The notes: generated from the sequence alone by a model not told the origin. A stretch of 37,802 nt of DNA from JADKCL01 sp031424495 (GCA_031424495.1 JANPHP010000064.1:1-37802); one strand, 5' to 3'; positions 15,124 to 24,250 are shown, counted from the stretch's first letter. Program-made: numbers and translations.

Positions 15124-18100
15124 ATGAGAAAAACTCTACAAAAACTTCGTTTGGTTGCATTGCTACTGTTGTCCTTGGTAGGCGGCCTTTCAGTGAAAGC
15201 GGCGCTCAACGGCAGCTACACCATCAATGCTGGAGGAGTAGCAACTGCGACGAATTACCTAACGGTCTCCTCGGCAGTTTCTGACTTGATGACCGGCACA
15301 AGGGCTGATGGTGGGCCAGCAAACGGCCCCGGCGTCTCAGGCGCGGTTACCTTGCGCATCACACCCGGCTCAGGGCCTTACACAGAGCAGGTGAGTTTCG
15401 GTGCGATACCAGGGGCCACCGCGACGACATCTGTGCGCCTCACGGGTGGGCCCACCCGTGAAGCGATTCAATTTGCGAATACGACCACGACAGATCGCCA
15501 CGTGATCAGGCTATCTGGGGCAAAGCACATCAAGCTCGACAGCTTGACACTCATCAACACTGGCGTCACCTACGGTTACGGTGTCTGGTTTCAAGCAGGC
15601 GCAGACAGTAACTTCGTGACCAACAGCCATATCAACGTCGACGTTTCCTCTGCCGTCGCCAATTTTTGTGGCATCACCATGTCGGGCGCGTCGCCGACGA
15701 CCAACGGCCTGAATGGCAGCTACAACACGATCCAAGGCAACGTGATCTCGGGTGGTTATTATGGCATTTCCAACAATGGGAATGGCACGACGCCAGCAAA
15801 CTATGCCCAAGGCAACCAAATCGTCGACAATGAAATCAAAAATTTCTACTACTATGGCCTTCGCCATTATGGGCAAAATCGCTCGAATATTTCGGGAAAT
15901 ACGGTACATGCGCGTGCATCGGCAACCGCCTCTGGGTATGGCATGTATATCTATTACAACGACAATTTCAACATCGAACGCAACCGTATCTATGATGTAG
16001 GCACCTATGGTATTTATACCTACTTTGCTAACTATCAAGGAGGAGCGGGCACCTCGCGAGCAAGAATCGTGAATAACATGATCGGTGGCGGTTTCCTCAA
16101 CACAGCGCCCTACGGCATCTACATGTCTACCAACTGTACAAGGGTGGATTTATTCCATAACTCTGTGAGTATGAATGGTGGAACAGGTCGGTGTATGTAC
16201 ATCTTGAGCGGTACGCTCAACGATATCCGCAACAACGTTTTGTCCTACACGGGCTCGAGTACTGGCTACGCGCTGTATGTGGCAACGACGCTCAATGCGA
16301 CCACCGTCGATTACAACGACTACTATGCACCGGGTTCATCCAACTTTGTCTTCATCGGCGTGGCTTATACACCGGGCACCTACATCGGTGGCGGCGGCTA
16401 CAACTTGAACTCGCTCAACGTCGATCCGCTATTTGTGAACTCAGCCTCTGATTTGCACATTGCTACTGGGCTTTCCTTGTATGACGCTGGTGCGAATGTG
16501 GGCGTGACGAATGACTTTGACAATCAGGTGCGTCCATTGTTGCCATCGACAGGCTATGACATCGGCGCAGACGAGTTTTTGGTCCTCGGCAACGATGCAG
16601 GTGTAGATGCACTTACCAACCCTACACCTCCCTTTTCAGCTGGCGTCTACAATGTGAATTTTACTATTCACAATTATGGGCTTGCAAACTTGACGAGTGC
16701 GACGGTGAACTGGAGAATGAATGGCGCCTTGCAAACTCCCTACGCTTGGTCAGGCAGCTTGGTGCCTGGCGCAACGTCGACAGCGTTTACAGCGGGCACC
16801 TACAATTTCTTGGGCAGTGGACCGACGCATGTCGAGGCCTGGACGAGCAGCCCGAATGCCTCGATCGATGGCAATATCTACAACGATACGCTTGACTTGA
16901 ATGTCTGCTCAGGCATGAGCGGCACGTACACAATCGGCGGCTTAGGTGCTGATTTCCCAACCTTGAATGCTGCAAAAGATGCCTTGATTTGTGGTGGTGT
17001 TGCTGGTCCAGTAACCTTTAACCTTACGCAAGGAGCTGGCCCATTTAACGAGCAGGTAATCATTCCGGCAATCGCAGGTGCCTCGGCGGTGAATACGATC
17101 CGATTCAATGGTGGCGCAACCCGTGAAACGGTGCAGTTTACCGGCACCACGAGCCTAGAGCGCGCAGTCATCAAGTTGAATGGTGCAGACCACATCATTT
17201 TGGACAGCCTCACCATCATCAACAACGACCCGGCCTTGGCTCACGGGGTGCACCTGACCAACAATGCCGATAGCAACGTGATCAAAAACTGCCTCGTTGT
17301 TGTGAATCAAACATCGACGGCCACCAATTTTGCAGGCATTTGTATTACAGGGAGCACGCCGAGCACTGCGGGTGCAAACGGCAATGGCAACCTCATCTTG
17401 AACAATGAGGTCAATGGCGGTTATTATGGCATTGTCATGCAGGGCTTGAGCACCACCGTTTTTGACCAAAACAACGCTGTGATCGGTAATACCTTGAAAA
17501 ACACCTACTATTATCCCATCAGGTGTTATAGCCAAAATAATGTCGCCATTCGCAAGAATACCATCACAGTGCGCGCCAACGCCTCGACGACGAGTTACAT
17601 GATCTACATGTACTATGCCGACAACTTTGACATTTCCAAAAACAACATCACGCGGGGCGGTGGCTATGGCATCTATAGCTACTATGGCAACTACCAAGGT
17701 GGCAGCTCCACGACGCGCGCCCGCATCGTGAACAACATGATCGGAGGCAATTGGTTGGGGAATTCACCCTACGGCATCTACTTGAGCACCAACTCTGTGG
17801 GGATAGACATCTTTCACAACTCGGTAAGCATCACCTCGGGTGCTGGTCGCTGCTTATATGTCACGAGCGGTTCAGGAAATGACATTCGCAACAATTCATT
17901 TTCCTACACCGGATCGACGACAGGTTACGCAGCTTATGTATCCCTCACGAGCAATGTCTCAGGGATGGATTACAACAATTACTATTGCCCCGGCTCCTCC
18001 AATTTCATCTTTCTTGGATCAGCTTTCAGCCCGTCGACCTATGTAGGCGGCGCTGGTTTCAACCTGAGCTCACGCGACGGGGATCCTAACTACCTGGATC

Positions 18101-20181
18101 CACAAAATGATTTGCATGCTCGTGCAACGCAATTGTTTGATGGAGGCTCCACCACGACAGGTGTGCAGACCGATTTTGACGATGAGGTACGTCCCAACCC
18201 ATTCAGCACGGTCCCAGATATCGGTGCTGATGAATATCGCCCAGACTCTGTGAACATCGCTACAACCGTTCTCCTGCAGCCCACAAGCTACATTTGCCCA
18301 GACAGCAACCAAGTGATCAAGGCGGTGATTGTCAACAAAGGCACCAATCCCATCTCCAACATTGCAATGACCGCCGAGATCACGGGACAGCTTACGACGA
18401 CGCTCAATGTAGTTTATCCAGGTCCATTGACTTTTGGAGCCTCAGATACGGTCACTTTGGGCACGATCAACACCTGGCCAGGTGGCACATTCGACATCAA
18501 GGTCTACAACAGTGTCCCCAACGATCAAAATCTCCTTGACGATAGCTTGTCGGTCAGCCGCTTCATCAATCAGACTCCTGGATCACCCACAGCCGTCGGC
18601 GACACGATATGTGCAGGTGACTCTGCCATGCTGGTTTCCAACAGTACCAACAATATCTATTGGTATGATGCGATCAGCGGTGGCAACCTAGTGGGTGCAG
18701 GCGCTACATTGAATACTGGCCCCCTTGCCGCAACGACGAATTTTTATGTCGAGGCGCGTGGCTTTGCCACCAACGACTTGGTCACTACTTTTTCAAATAA
18801 CAACAGTTGCGGCGGTGGCAATATGTTTGATATCAATGCACTGACCGATGTCACGATCGACAGCTTGGACTTGCATTTGCAAAACACGGCATCTGTTTCT
18901 ACGGTGTCGGTGTATTACCGCGTAGGCAGCTATGTGGGCAATGAAACCAATAGTGGTGCTTGGACGCTACTGGGCACGACGACGGTGACGAGCGCAGGCA
19001 TCGGGACGCCCACAAGGGCTGTGATCGGCGGGCTTACCATCCCATCAGGTTCCACCTATGGCATTTATGTCTTCAATGCCAATGTCGTCTACACCTCGTT
19101 GGCAGCTACCTACAGTTCGCCAGATATGACCGTCACCACCGGTGCCGGTCTTTGTTCGCAATTTGGGGGCGTAAATGTTGGGCGTACGTGGAATGGCCGC
19201 ATTTACTATACCGCTGAGGGTTGCGCATCGCAACGCACCGCGGTGACGGTAGATGTAAATCCGTCTCCGATCGTTGCCTTGAATGATACTGCTGCTTGTG
19301 GTAGCCTGGTCTTGGATGCTGGCAATGCTGGCGCCACCTACCAGTGGAGCAATGGTGTGGGCACGCAGACCTCGACGATCAACTCATCTGGAACCTATGC
19401 CGTTACCGTGACCAATGCGGGATGCACAACCATCGATTCGGCTGCGGTTGCGATCTTCGTGCCACCAGTTGTGAACTTGGGCCCAGACATCTTGTTGTGT
19501 GATGGCGCCACAGGCACCATCGACGCTGGCAATGCTGGTTTGAGCTTTGCATGGACTACTGGCGCATCCACCCAGACGATTTCAGTGACCCTAGCAGGCC
19601 TCTATGCTGCACAGGTGACAGACAGCGCAGGTTGCCAAGACGATGACACCGTCGCCGTCGCGACCGGCCTGTCACCCTTGGGTTCCATCAGCATCGATAC
19701 CAGTGCCTGCCCGCTCATCACCTTCACCGGTGGCAATACGGGTGGCGCAGGCTTGTCCAATGACTGGACATTTGGCGATGGCGGATTGGGCACAGGCGCA
19801 AACCCTAGCCACACCTACACCGCCAACGGTACCTATACCGTGAGCTACCAAGTGCAAAATGATTGCGGCACAAGCACCGTTCAGTCCACCATTACCATCA
19901 GCTGTTTGGTGGGAACGACAGCCCCCAACGGCACGCAGGTATTGCTCTATCCCAATCCTACACGCAGCTTGGCCGCTTTGGAGCTCAATTTGCCAGCTGC
20001 CTCTGATGCCGAAATCCAATTGATGGATCTGCATGGACGTGTGATTCAGCAAATCTCCGAGCGGTACAACGCTGGCAACAACAAGTTGCAGCTAGACCTG
20101 TCCACGCTGAGCGCCGGCGTCTATGTCGTGCAGGTCGTCGCTGATGGCCTCCACTGGCAAGGAAAAATCGTGAAGGAATAA
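15124..20181 (+). CDS. Giant T9SS beta-helix, PKD and sorting domain protein
   Basis: 1685 residues from the ATG at 15124, which gives a clean signal peptide (MRKTLQKLRLVALLLLSLVG ... VKA); ATGs 7 and 3 codons upstream are less likely. Residues about 29-485 and 599-1037 are two copies of a module opening with (S/N)G(S/T)YTI, running through parallel beta-helix repeats (many N-x-I, GYYGI and ARIVNNMIGG segments) and closing with DIGADE(F/Y). Between them, and again at about 1058-1150, lie CARDB-like strands (NYGLANLTSATVNW; VIVNKGTNPISNI). Ig-like domains begin at about 1159 (GDTICAGDSA) and 1387, a PKD domain at about 1534-1600 (DWTFGDGG ... PSHTYTANGTYTV), and a type-A sorting domain at about 1606-1685 (VLLYPNPTRS ... 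LSAGVYVVQV). It is likely a surface adhesin or polysaccharide-binding protein. A strong terminator follows. Confidence 0.88.
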   Translation: MRKTLQKLRLVALLLLSLVGGLSVKAALNGSYTINAGGVATATNYLTVSSAVSDLMTGTRADGGPANGPGVSGAVTLRITPGSGPYTEQVSFGAIPGATATTSVRLTGGPTREAIQFANTTTTDRHVIRLSGAKHIKLDSLTLINTGVTYGYGVWFQAGADSNFVTNSHINVDVSSAVANFCGITMSGASPTTNGLNGSYNTIQGNVISGGYYGISNNGNGTTPANYAQGNQIVDNEIKNFYYYGLRHYGQNRSNISGNTVHARASATASGYGMYIYYNDNFNIERNRIYDVGTYGIYTYFANYQGGAGTSRARIVNNMIGGGFLNTAPYGIYMSTNCTRVDLFHNSVSMNGGTGRCMYILSGTLNDIRNNVLSYTGSSTGYALYVATTLNATTVDYNDYYAPGSSNFVFIGVAYTPGTYIGGGGYNLNSLNVDPLFVNSASDLHIATGLSLYDAGANVGVTNDFDNQVRPLLPSTGYDIGADEFLVLGNDAGVDALTNPTPPFSAGVYNVNFTIHNYGLANLTSATVNWRMNGALQTPYAWSGSLVPGATSTAFTAGTYNFLGSGPTHVEAWTSSPNASIDGNIYNDTLDLNVCSGMSGTYTIGGLGADFPTLNAAKDALICGGVAGPVTFNLTQGAGPFNEQVIIPAIAGASAVNTIRFNGGATRETVQFTGTTSLERAVIKLNGADHIILDSLTIINNDPALAHGVHLTNNADSNVIKNCLVVVNQTSTATNFAGICITGSTPSTAGANGNGNLILNNEVNGGYYGIVMQGLSTTVFDQNNAVIGNTLKNTYYYPIRCYSQNNVAIRKNTITVRANASTTSYMIYMYYADNFDISKNNITRGGGYGIYSYYGNYQGGSSTTRARIVNNMIGGNWLGNSPYGIYLSTNSVGIDIFHNSVSITSGAGRCLYVTSGSGNDIRNNSFSYTGSTTGYAAYVSLTSNVSGMDYNNYYCPGSSNFIFLGSAFSPSTYVGGAGFNLSSRDGDPNYLDPQNDLHARATQLFDGGSTTTGVQTDFDDEVRPNPFSTVPDIGADEYRPDSVNIATTVLLQPTSYICPDSNQVIKAVIVNKGTNPISNIAMTAEITGQLTTTLNVVYPGPLTFGASDTVTLGTINTWPGGTFDIKVYNSVPNDQNLLDDSLSVSRFINQTPGSPTAVGDTICAGDSAMLVSNSTNNIYWYDAISGGNLVGAGATLNTGPLAATTNFYVEARGFATNDLVTTFSNNNSCGGGNMFDINALTDVTIDSLDLHLQNTASVSTVSVYYRVGSYVGNETNSGAWTLLGTTTVTSAGIGTPTRAVIGGLTIPSGSTYGIYVFNANVVYTSLAATYSSPDMTVTTGAGLCSQFGGVNVGRTWNGRIYYTAEGCASQRTAVTVDVNPSPIVALNDTAACGSLVLDAGNAGATYQWSNGVGTQTSTINSSGTYAVTVTNAGCTTIDSAAVAIFVPPVVNLGPDILLCDGATGTIDAGNAGLSFAWTTGASTQTISVTLAGLYAAQVTDSAGCQDDDTVAVATGLSPLGSISIDTSACPLITFTGGNTGGAGLSNDWTFGDGGLGTGANPSHTYTANGTYTVSYQVQNDCGTSTVQSTITISCLVGTTAPNGTQVLLYPNPTRSLAALELNLPAASDAEIQLMDLHGRVIQQISERYNAGNNKLQLDLSTLSAGVYVVQVVADGLHWQGKIVKE

Positions 20182-20205
20182 CAATCCTGAACGACTGTAA
20201 TAAGG

Positions 20206-20242
20206 GAGCGCCTCCTCTGTAGATCAGGGGAGGCGCTCTTTT
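20206..20242 (+). terminator. Rho-independent terminator of the giant T9SS gene
   Basis: GAGCGCCTCC (20206-20215) pairs perfectly with GGAGGCGCTC (20229-20238) around a 13-nt loop and is followed by TTTT. It lies 24 nt after the stop codon. Confidence 0.85.
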
Positions 20243-20338
20243 CAGTGTAAGGCGCGCATGATCGATGCAATCAATCAGTGCATGATGGAGACTTCAATTA
20301 CCGTTTGCAATGAAATCAGGCCTTTCGTATCGTTGCAG

Positions 20339-20875
20339 ATGATTGTGAATCGGATACTTCGCTGGAGTTTTGTTTTGGTATTGCTGGCGACCCTGGGGTT
20401 TTGCGGCAGCCTGCAGGCACAGACGTTTGCAGGCCCGCGTGGCGTGCAGGTGGAGACGGTCATGCACGCAGACGCGCAAGCGCTGTGGACGGTATTGCTG
20501 GACTTTGCGGAATATCCCAGTTGGAACCCCTACATCCGTTCCATCGAGGGAATTGCCAAGAAGGGAAAGAAGCTGCACATACAGATCGACGGCAAGGAAA
20601 AGGATTACGATTTCAAAGCCAAAGTACTCGAATTGGAAGAAAACCAGCGCTTTGCATGGGGCGGCAGCGCCTTGTTTTTCTTCAAGGCCCGGCACTATTT
20701 CCGCATCGAGCCCCTAGGTAATGGGCAAGTCAAATTCACCCAAGGCGAAGCATGGGGCGGCCTATTTGGCAAGTCTTATGGGAAAAAGGTCTATGAAGAA
20801 GCGGCCGTGAATTTTGAGAAGATGAATGCAAAGATGGCGCTGATGTTGGAGGGGGAGAAGGCGGTGCCGAAGTAG
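20339..20875 (+). CDS. SRPBCC (START/Bet v1-like) exported protein
   Basis: 178 residues from the ATG at 20339. Longer in-frame starts exist at 20258 and 20284, but 20339 gives a normal signal peptide (MIVNRILRWSFVLVLLATLG ... LQA, cut before QTF), and 20258 lies only 16 nt after a terminator. The mature part is one SRPBCC domain: VHADAQALWTVLLDFAEYPSWNP is the family opening in outline, followed by strands KKLHIQIDGK and FKAKVLELEENQRFAWGG, and a final amphipathic helix (YEEAAVNFEKMNAKMALML). The fold binds hydrophobic ligands in a deep cavity. Export of an SRPBCC domain is less common than its cytoplasmic form. Ligand unknown. Confidence 0.75.
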   Translation: MIVNRILRWSFVLVLLATLGFCGSLQAQTFAGPRGVQVETVMHADAQALWTVLLDFAEYPSWNPYIRSIEGIAKKGKKLHIQIDGKEKDYDFKAKVLELEENQRFAWGGSALFFFKARHYFRIEPLGNGQVKFTQGEAWGGLFGKSYGKKVYEEAAVNFEKMNAKMALMLEGEKAVPK

Positions 20876-21044
20876 GGGCTACTGACCTTCCCGCAGCAGC
20901 ATCCCACTTCATCACAATGAAAAGTGCCCCCCGAGATATTGATGGCCGCTCCAAAACAATTCTAATTGGACGGCCCATTTGGTAAGTCCTAGCCGAAGAA
21001 GGATCAATTCTACCTCCATGCGTTTCCGAACCGCCATTCCCCCC

Positions 21045-21081
21045 AAAAATCAAAATCCCTGCTCGCGGCGCAAGCAGGGAT
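21045..21081 (-). terminator. Rho-independent terminator of the 21114-21941 gene
   Basis: The arms ATCCCTGCT and AGCAGGGAT (21055-21063 and 21073-21081) pair perfectly around a 9-nt loop. On the minus strand they are followed by TTTTGATTTTT, 33 nt after the stop codon. Confidence 0.75.
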
Positions 21082-21113
21082 CTGAAAGGAGTTGGTAGAG
21101 TGATGCTAGCGCA

Positions 21114-21941
21114 TCAAATGACGACTGCTGAAAGCGTAACTGGCGTGTCCACTTCAACACCATTGGCATCGAGCATGGTAATCGTTACAAAATACTCACT
21201 GCCGACAGCGCTTGCAGAGAAGCCCAAGCCGCCATAATTGCTGAATCGTTTGGTCAAATCGGGAAGTTGGATATCAAATGGCAATACCAACATCGCAGGG
21301 ACGGGCAAAGGGGAAGTCCGTGAAATTGGGATGATTTCAACCCTTACCGATCTCACAAGGTTGCCTGGGTCGGTAACAAAGGCCATGATGTCGTTGGTGC
21401 CGAGGCCAGTCTCTGCGATGCGCACGCCGGTGACTGTCGCAGGGTCTGTGATCACGTCGGCTTTGTCGGTCACGGTCACATTGATCGTTTCCACGGCACC
21501 GACGGTCGCACCGTTGGCATCTTTCAAGGTCACGGTTGCAATATATCCCAAGCCAAGCGGCGATGATGGAAACATAATGTCCTTGTTCACATACCGTTTT
21601 TTGTTCTTGGCAGAGTTCGCGCCATCGTAGGCCAAGTTGAAGGTTGTGGCGGAAGGCATAGGACCGGAGGGTGAGATTGGCGTCAATCCCACTTCGACAG
21701 ATGCAACTTGGTCGGCGTCATCGTGCTTGACAATCACGACGATTTTGTAGTTTGTCGTGTCATTTGTAATCTCCCGAACCCGAATATTTTTGATCTTGGG
21801 TGTATTGGCGGGCAGAGGAAGAGGTGCGCAGGTAGCGTCTGCAACCTGAATATGGTCCGTCAAGCTAAAATCTGGCGCTGCCGCAAAGGCAGTCATGGTC
21901 ATCGCAAAGGCGAAGCTGAGGAGGAGGAGTATTTTTTTCAT
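21114..21941 (-). CDS. Exported beta-rich protein of unknown function
   Basis: 275 residues from the ATG at 21941, which opens a signal peptide MKKILLLLSFAFAMTMTAFA with a cut before APD. The frame is open further upstream but into promoter sequence. The mature part has three similar stretches of alternating strands, each with a VRxxxIxPIS or VEVGLTPIS core (VASVEVGLTPISPSGPMPSA; VRSVRVEIIPISRTSPLPVP) and a following Y(I/F)(A/V)T(V/I)TxxDANG strand pair, suggesting two or three tandem Ig-like domains. No sorting domain. Not recognised beyond this. Its promoter carries the same 28-bp element found in front of the SBBP/T9SS gene at 24251-25921. Confidence 0.6.
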   Translation of the reverse strand: MKKILLLLSFAFAMTMTAFAAAPDFSLTDHIQVADATCAPLPLPANTPKIKNIRVREITNDTTNYKIVVIVKHDDADQVASVEVGLTPISPSGPMPSATTFNLAYDGANSAKNKKRYVNKDIMFPSSPLGLGYIATVTLKDANGATVGAVETINVTVTDKADVITDPATVTGVRIAETGLGTNDIMAFVTDPGNLVRSVRVEIIPISRTSPLPVPAMLVLPFDIQLPDLTKRFSNYGGLGFSASAVGSEYFVTITMLDANGVEVDTPVTLSAVVI

Positions 21942-21990
21942 TGTTGAGAAAATTGAGTTGGTGGAACAGGTTGGGACAAAAGTGGGACGC

Positions 21991-22039
21991 AGCATCTATC
22001 TTGGATTACCCCAATTCACAAACCGTCGGTTTGGGTTCA
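21991..22039 (-). promoter_or_regulatory. Promoter with shared upstream element, copy 1
   Basis: On the minus strand: TGAACCCAAA, CCG, then ACGGTTTGTGAATTG (22039-22012). The TTTG at 22022-22019 can act as the -33 box, followed by a 20-nt spacer and TAGATGCT at 21998-21991 as a poor -7 box. Start would be near 21984, about 43 nt before the ATG at 21941. The 28-bp part matches copy 2 at 25982-26009 in 25 of 28 positions, and TCCAAGA just downstream is also shared. Confidence 0.5.
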
Positions 22040-22095
22040 TCAAGGGAAATACCTGCTCAGCGAATGGCCTTGTTCCTCAATCATGGACGTCGATG

Positions 22096-22236
22096 CTACA
22101 CATATTTGATCGCCTCCTCTGTATTGAGCTTGCGCACGAAGTAGATGCCGGATTCAAAACCTGAACCATCGAGGGTTTGCGCTTCGGGGACCAGTAAGGG
22201 ACCCAATTGCCATGCCAGCGCAGTGGACTCACTGCT
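22096..22236 (-). pseudogene. Orphan T9SS sorting-domain tail
   Basis: A 46-codon frame with no start codon, beginning just after an in-frame TAA and ending at TAG (22098-22096). It reads LLVPEAQTLDGSGFESGIYF, then VRKLNTEEAIKYV, matching the last 35-40 residues of type-A sorting domains (LDxSxLxxGIYFVRxxxxxxxxxxKxV). No secreted-protein body precedes it. This is the remnant of a deleted or degraded T9SS substrate gene on the minus strand. Confidence 0.6.
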
Positions 22237-22251
22237 TTATTGTCTATTGTA

Positions 22252-22500
22252 TCACGAGGCTAGTTCACGACGCGTTACCGCAACAATCCCCATATTTTGG
22301 TCGAAATAAACCCATACCGGCGCATTTGGCATCCGCGCAATTGAAGCAACCCAAGACCTGTGTACGACCCGCAAGCCATTTCCAGAGCTCATTGGATAGA
22401 ATGCCCCTATGTCGATGTCGATGGTATCGGGGAGCAAGGCAGCGAATACGATACCCTGTAAGCGAGTGAAAGGTGGCGATGCTTCCAGGTGCAGATCCAT
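22252..22500 (-). CDS. Hypothetical 82-residue protein
   Basis: An 82-codon frame with ATG at 22500, 49 bp downstream of the lipoprotein gene on the same strand. It contains plausible strand-like segments (TIDIDIGAFYPMSSGNGLRV, PNAPVWVYFDQNMGIVAV) but no recognised domain, signal peptide or ribosome site. Another frame is open over the same bases. It could be a real small gene co-transcribed with the lipoprotein, or a remnant related to the orphan sorting tail that follows 15 bp later. Weak call. Confidence 0.3.
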   Translation of the reverse strand: MDLHLEASPPFTRLQGIVFAALLPDTIDIDIGAFYPMSSGNGLRVVHRSWVASIARMPNAPVWVYFDQNMGIVAVTRRELAS

Positions 22501-22549
22501 TTAGACCAGCCTTTCGTTTTTTGGATTCAGCAATCCATTCATCCAACAA

Positions 22550-23218
22550 TCAAATAGACCACGCATCATGCACCCAGGCTACGAGGTAGTATTGATCTTG
22601 GTATTTTTCATAGACAAGACGGATGGATCCCCATTCGTAGGGCGCTTTTTCTTCGTCATTGGGCACCCAATAGGCTTCGACAAAGATTGCATTCGGATAA
22701 ATCTCTTTGATGTTGTTGATCGTGGTGCCGCCGCCGATGGTCTCATTGTAGGCCATTCGGCCTTCCTTGAGGTAGTTTTTGTCGTAAGCGAATTCTTTGA
22801 AATAGCTCTCTACGGTGAGTTTGATCGGTTCGCTGAGCGGATCGGAAGTGCCCCAGAGGACCTTCTTTTGAGCGCCCTTGGTCACTTGTTCCCGAAACTC
22901 ATCGGCAGTGAAGTGTTTGTGCTCGGCCTTGTCGACATAAGTATAAGGCGAGAACCTGATGCCCAAAGTCGGATGAATTTGGGTCGCCAAAGTAGCATAA
23001 TCCTTGGCAGCGGCCAAGGTCAAGATTTCATGCGTGAGTCCGATCATCGAGCTCGAGTCTGCAGACTCGGTGGGCAGGGGCGGAGGGACCGGCAAGTCTT
23101 CCAATTTGACAGTGGCACTGTCCACGGCTGTGGCAGTGGAACCATCGACCTTTTTCTGGCAACCCAGCGACAGGCTCAGCAAGACAATCAAAAAGGAAAA
23201 CAAGCAAGATTTCATCAT
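22550..23218 (-). CDS. Conserved-looking lipoprotein of unknown function
   Basis: 222 residues from the ATG at 23218 (or the adjacent ATG at 23215). The signal is MMKSCLFSFLIVLLSLSLGC with lipobox LSLGC at the end. The frame stays open for another 110 codons upstream, but there it only translates the palindromic repeat array (7-residue repeats rich in FQTSS), so the upstream part is not coding. After a Pro/Ser linker (EDLPVPPPLPTESADSS) comes a compact domain of about 165 residues with LAAAKDYATLATQIHPTLGI, SPYTYVDKAEHKHFTADEF, NETIGGGTTINNI and a C-terminal YYLVAWVHDAWSI. The layout is NTF2-like in outline, but I do not recognise the family. Probably anchored in the outer or inner membrane. 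Confidence 0.65.
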   Translation of the reverse strand: MMKSCLFSFLIVLLSLSLGCQKKVDGSTATAVDSATVKLEDLPVPPPLPTESADSSSMIGLTHEILTLAAAKDYATLATQIHPTLGIRFSPYTYVDKAEHKHFTADEFREQVTKGAQKKVLWGTSDPLSEPIKLTVESYFKEFAYDKNYLKEGRMAYNETIGGGTTINNIKEIYPNAIFVEAYWVPNDEEKAPYEWGSIRLVYEKYQDQYYLVAWVHDAWSI

Positions 23219-23322
23219 AAAGCGCTCAGAGATCATGATACGAAGATAGCCGCTTTTGCAGGTGGATGCAAATGGCGGGGGCAAGGACAGCGGGCGATCT
23301 CCATGGTCATAAGTGGCGTTGC

Positions 23323-24053
23323 CGATACTTTGAAGTACCGATTTCCATGCTCTCAAGTATCGTTGCCGATACTTTGAAGTATCGATTTCCATGGTCTGAA
23401 GTATCGATGACGATGTCTGAAACATCGTCGCCCATGTCTGAAACATCGCTGACGATGTCTGAACCATCGTTGCCGATGTTTCAAAGTATCGATGACCATG
23501 TCTGAACCATCGATGACGATATCTGAACCATCGTTGCCGATACTTCAAAGTATCGATGACGATGTCTGAACCATCGTTGACGATACTTCAAAGTATCGAT
23601 GACGATGTCTGAACCATCGATGACGATACATTAAAGTATCGATCAGCATGTCTGCAGTATCGTTGCCGATACTTTGAACAAAGCCATTGATACTTTCGAC
23701 CATCATTCTTGATAGATCAAACCAAAGCTGTCGATGCTATAAAGTAGAACCGTCGATATCCTGCGCATCGACTTCGATGTCTTGAGCATCGACCTCGATA
23801 CCTTGCGGTATCGACCTCGATACTTTGAAGCATCGCCTTCGATACTTTGAAGCATCGCCGTCGATACTGGGCAGCATCGTGTTCGATACTTTGCAGCATC
23901 GTCGTCGATGGAAAAAATATCGATGTCGATATTCCGTTGCATCGTTGCCGATCGTTTTTTGATCGGCATCGTTGCATGAATGTATCGACAGCTGTCAATG
24001 GAGGTATCGTCAGCTATGGTTGAAGGTATCGTCAGCTATGGTTGAAAGTATCG
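23323..24053. repeat. Array of about 33 palindromic 21-22 bp repeats
   Basis: A 731-bp non-coding tandem array. Each unit is a 4-5 nt spacer (atgac, ttgcc, acctc) plus an imperfect palindrome of the form CGAT-ac-TTTGAA-gt-ATCG. Full versions are CGATACTTTGAAGTATCG at 23367-23384 and CGATACTTCAAAGTATCG at 23538-23555 and 23581-23598. Three subfamilies follow one another: TCTGAAcCATCG types (to about 23660), TTTGAAGCATCG types (about 23745-23960), and near-identical 22-mers with AGCTATGGTTGAA at the right end. There are no unique spacers, so it is not CRISPR. The start of the lipoprotein gene (23218) lies 104 bp to its left. See findings. Confidence 0.85.
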
Positions 24054-24118
24054 TCGGTGGTTTTTCAGGTAGGAAATCGCAGTTTCTGAATGGTTTATGC
24101 CGCTAAAATGAATTGCAA

Positions 24119-24142
24119 ACGGCGATGCAAATGCATCGCCGT
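24119..24142 (-). terminator. Strong hairpin downstream of the SBBP/T9SS gene
   Basis: ACGGCGATGCA (24119-24129) and TGCATCGCCGT (24132-24142) pair perfectly over 11 bp with a 2-nt loop, 108 bp past the stop of the minus-strand SBBP gene. Only a short TTT follows on the minus strand, so it may act as a terminator or just an mRNA-end stabiliser. It shares the CGATGCA core with the neighbouring array. Confidence 0.45.
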
Positions 24143-24250
24143 CTACACCCCATCATCAAGTGATTTCTGATTCGTTCATGATTGAAACAGATTGCATTGC
24201 ACACGCATTTCATTGCCACCAAACGGCAATGGATTGCGCATGATCATGGG

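Noticed and set aside
20736..21053. 105-codon minus-strand frame over the SRPBCC end and the following gap
   Set aside because: It overlaps the real SRPBCC coding sequence and a terminator T-run, and has a Pro/Ser-rich artefactual end.
23219..23548. N-terminal 110-codon extension of the lipoprotein frame
   Set aside because: It only translates the repeat array (7-residue repeats) and precedes an obvious lipoprotein signal that starts at 23218.
23703..23998. Short minus-strand reading frames inside the repeat array
   Set aside because: Their sequences are repeat translations in two frames at once, with no signal, domain or ribosome site.
23323..24053. CRISPR array
   Set aside because: Units are 21-22 bp with only 4-5 nt between palindromes and no unique spacers of 25-40 bp, and there are no cas genes in the window.
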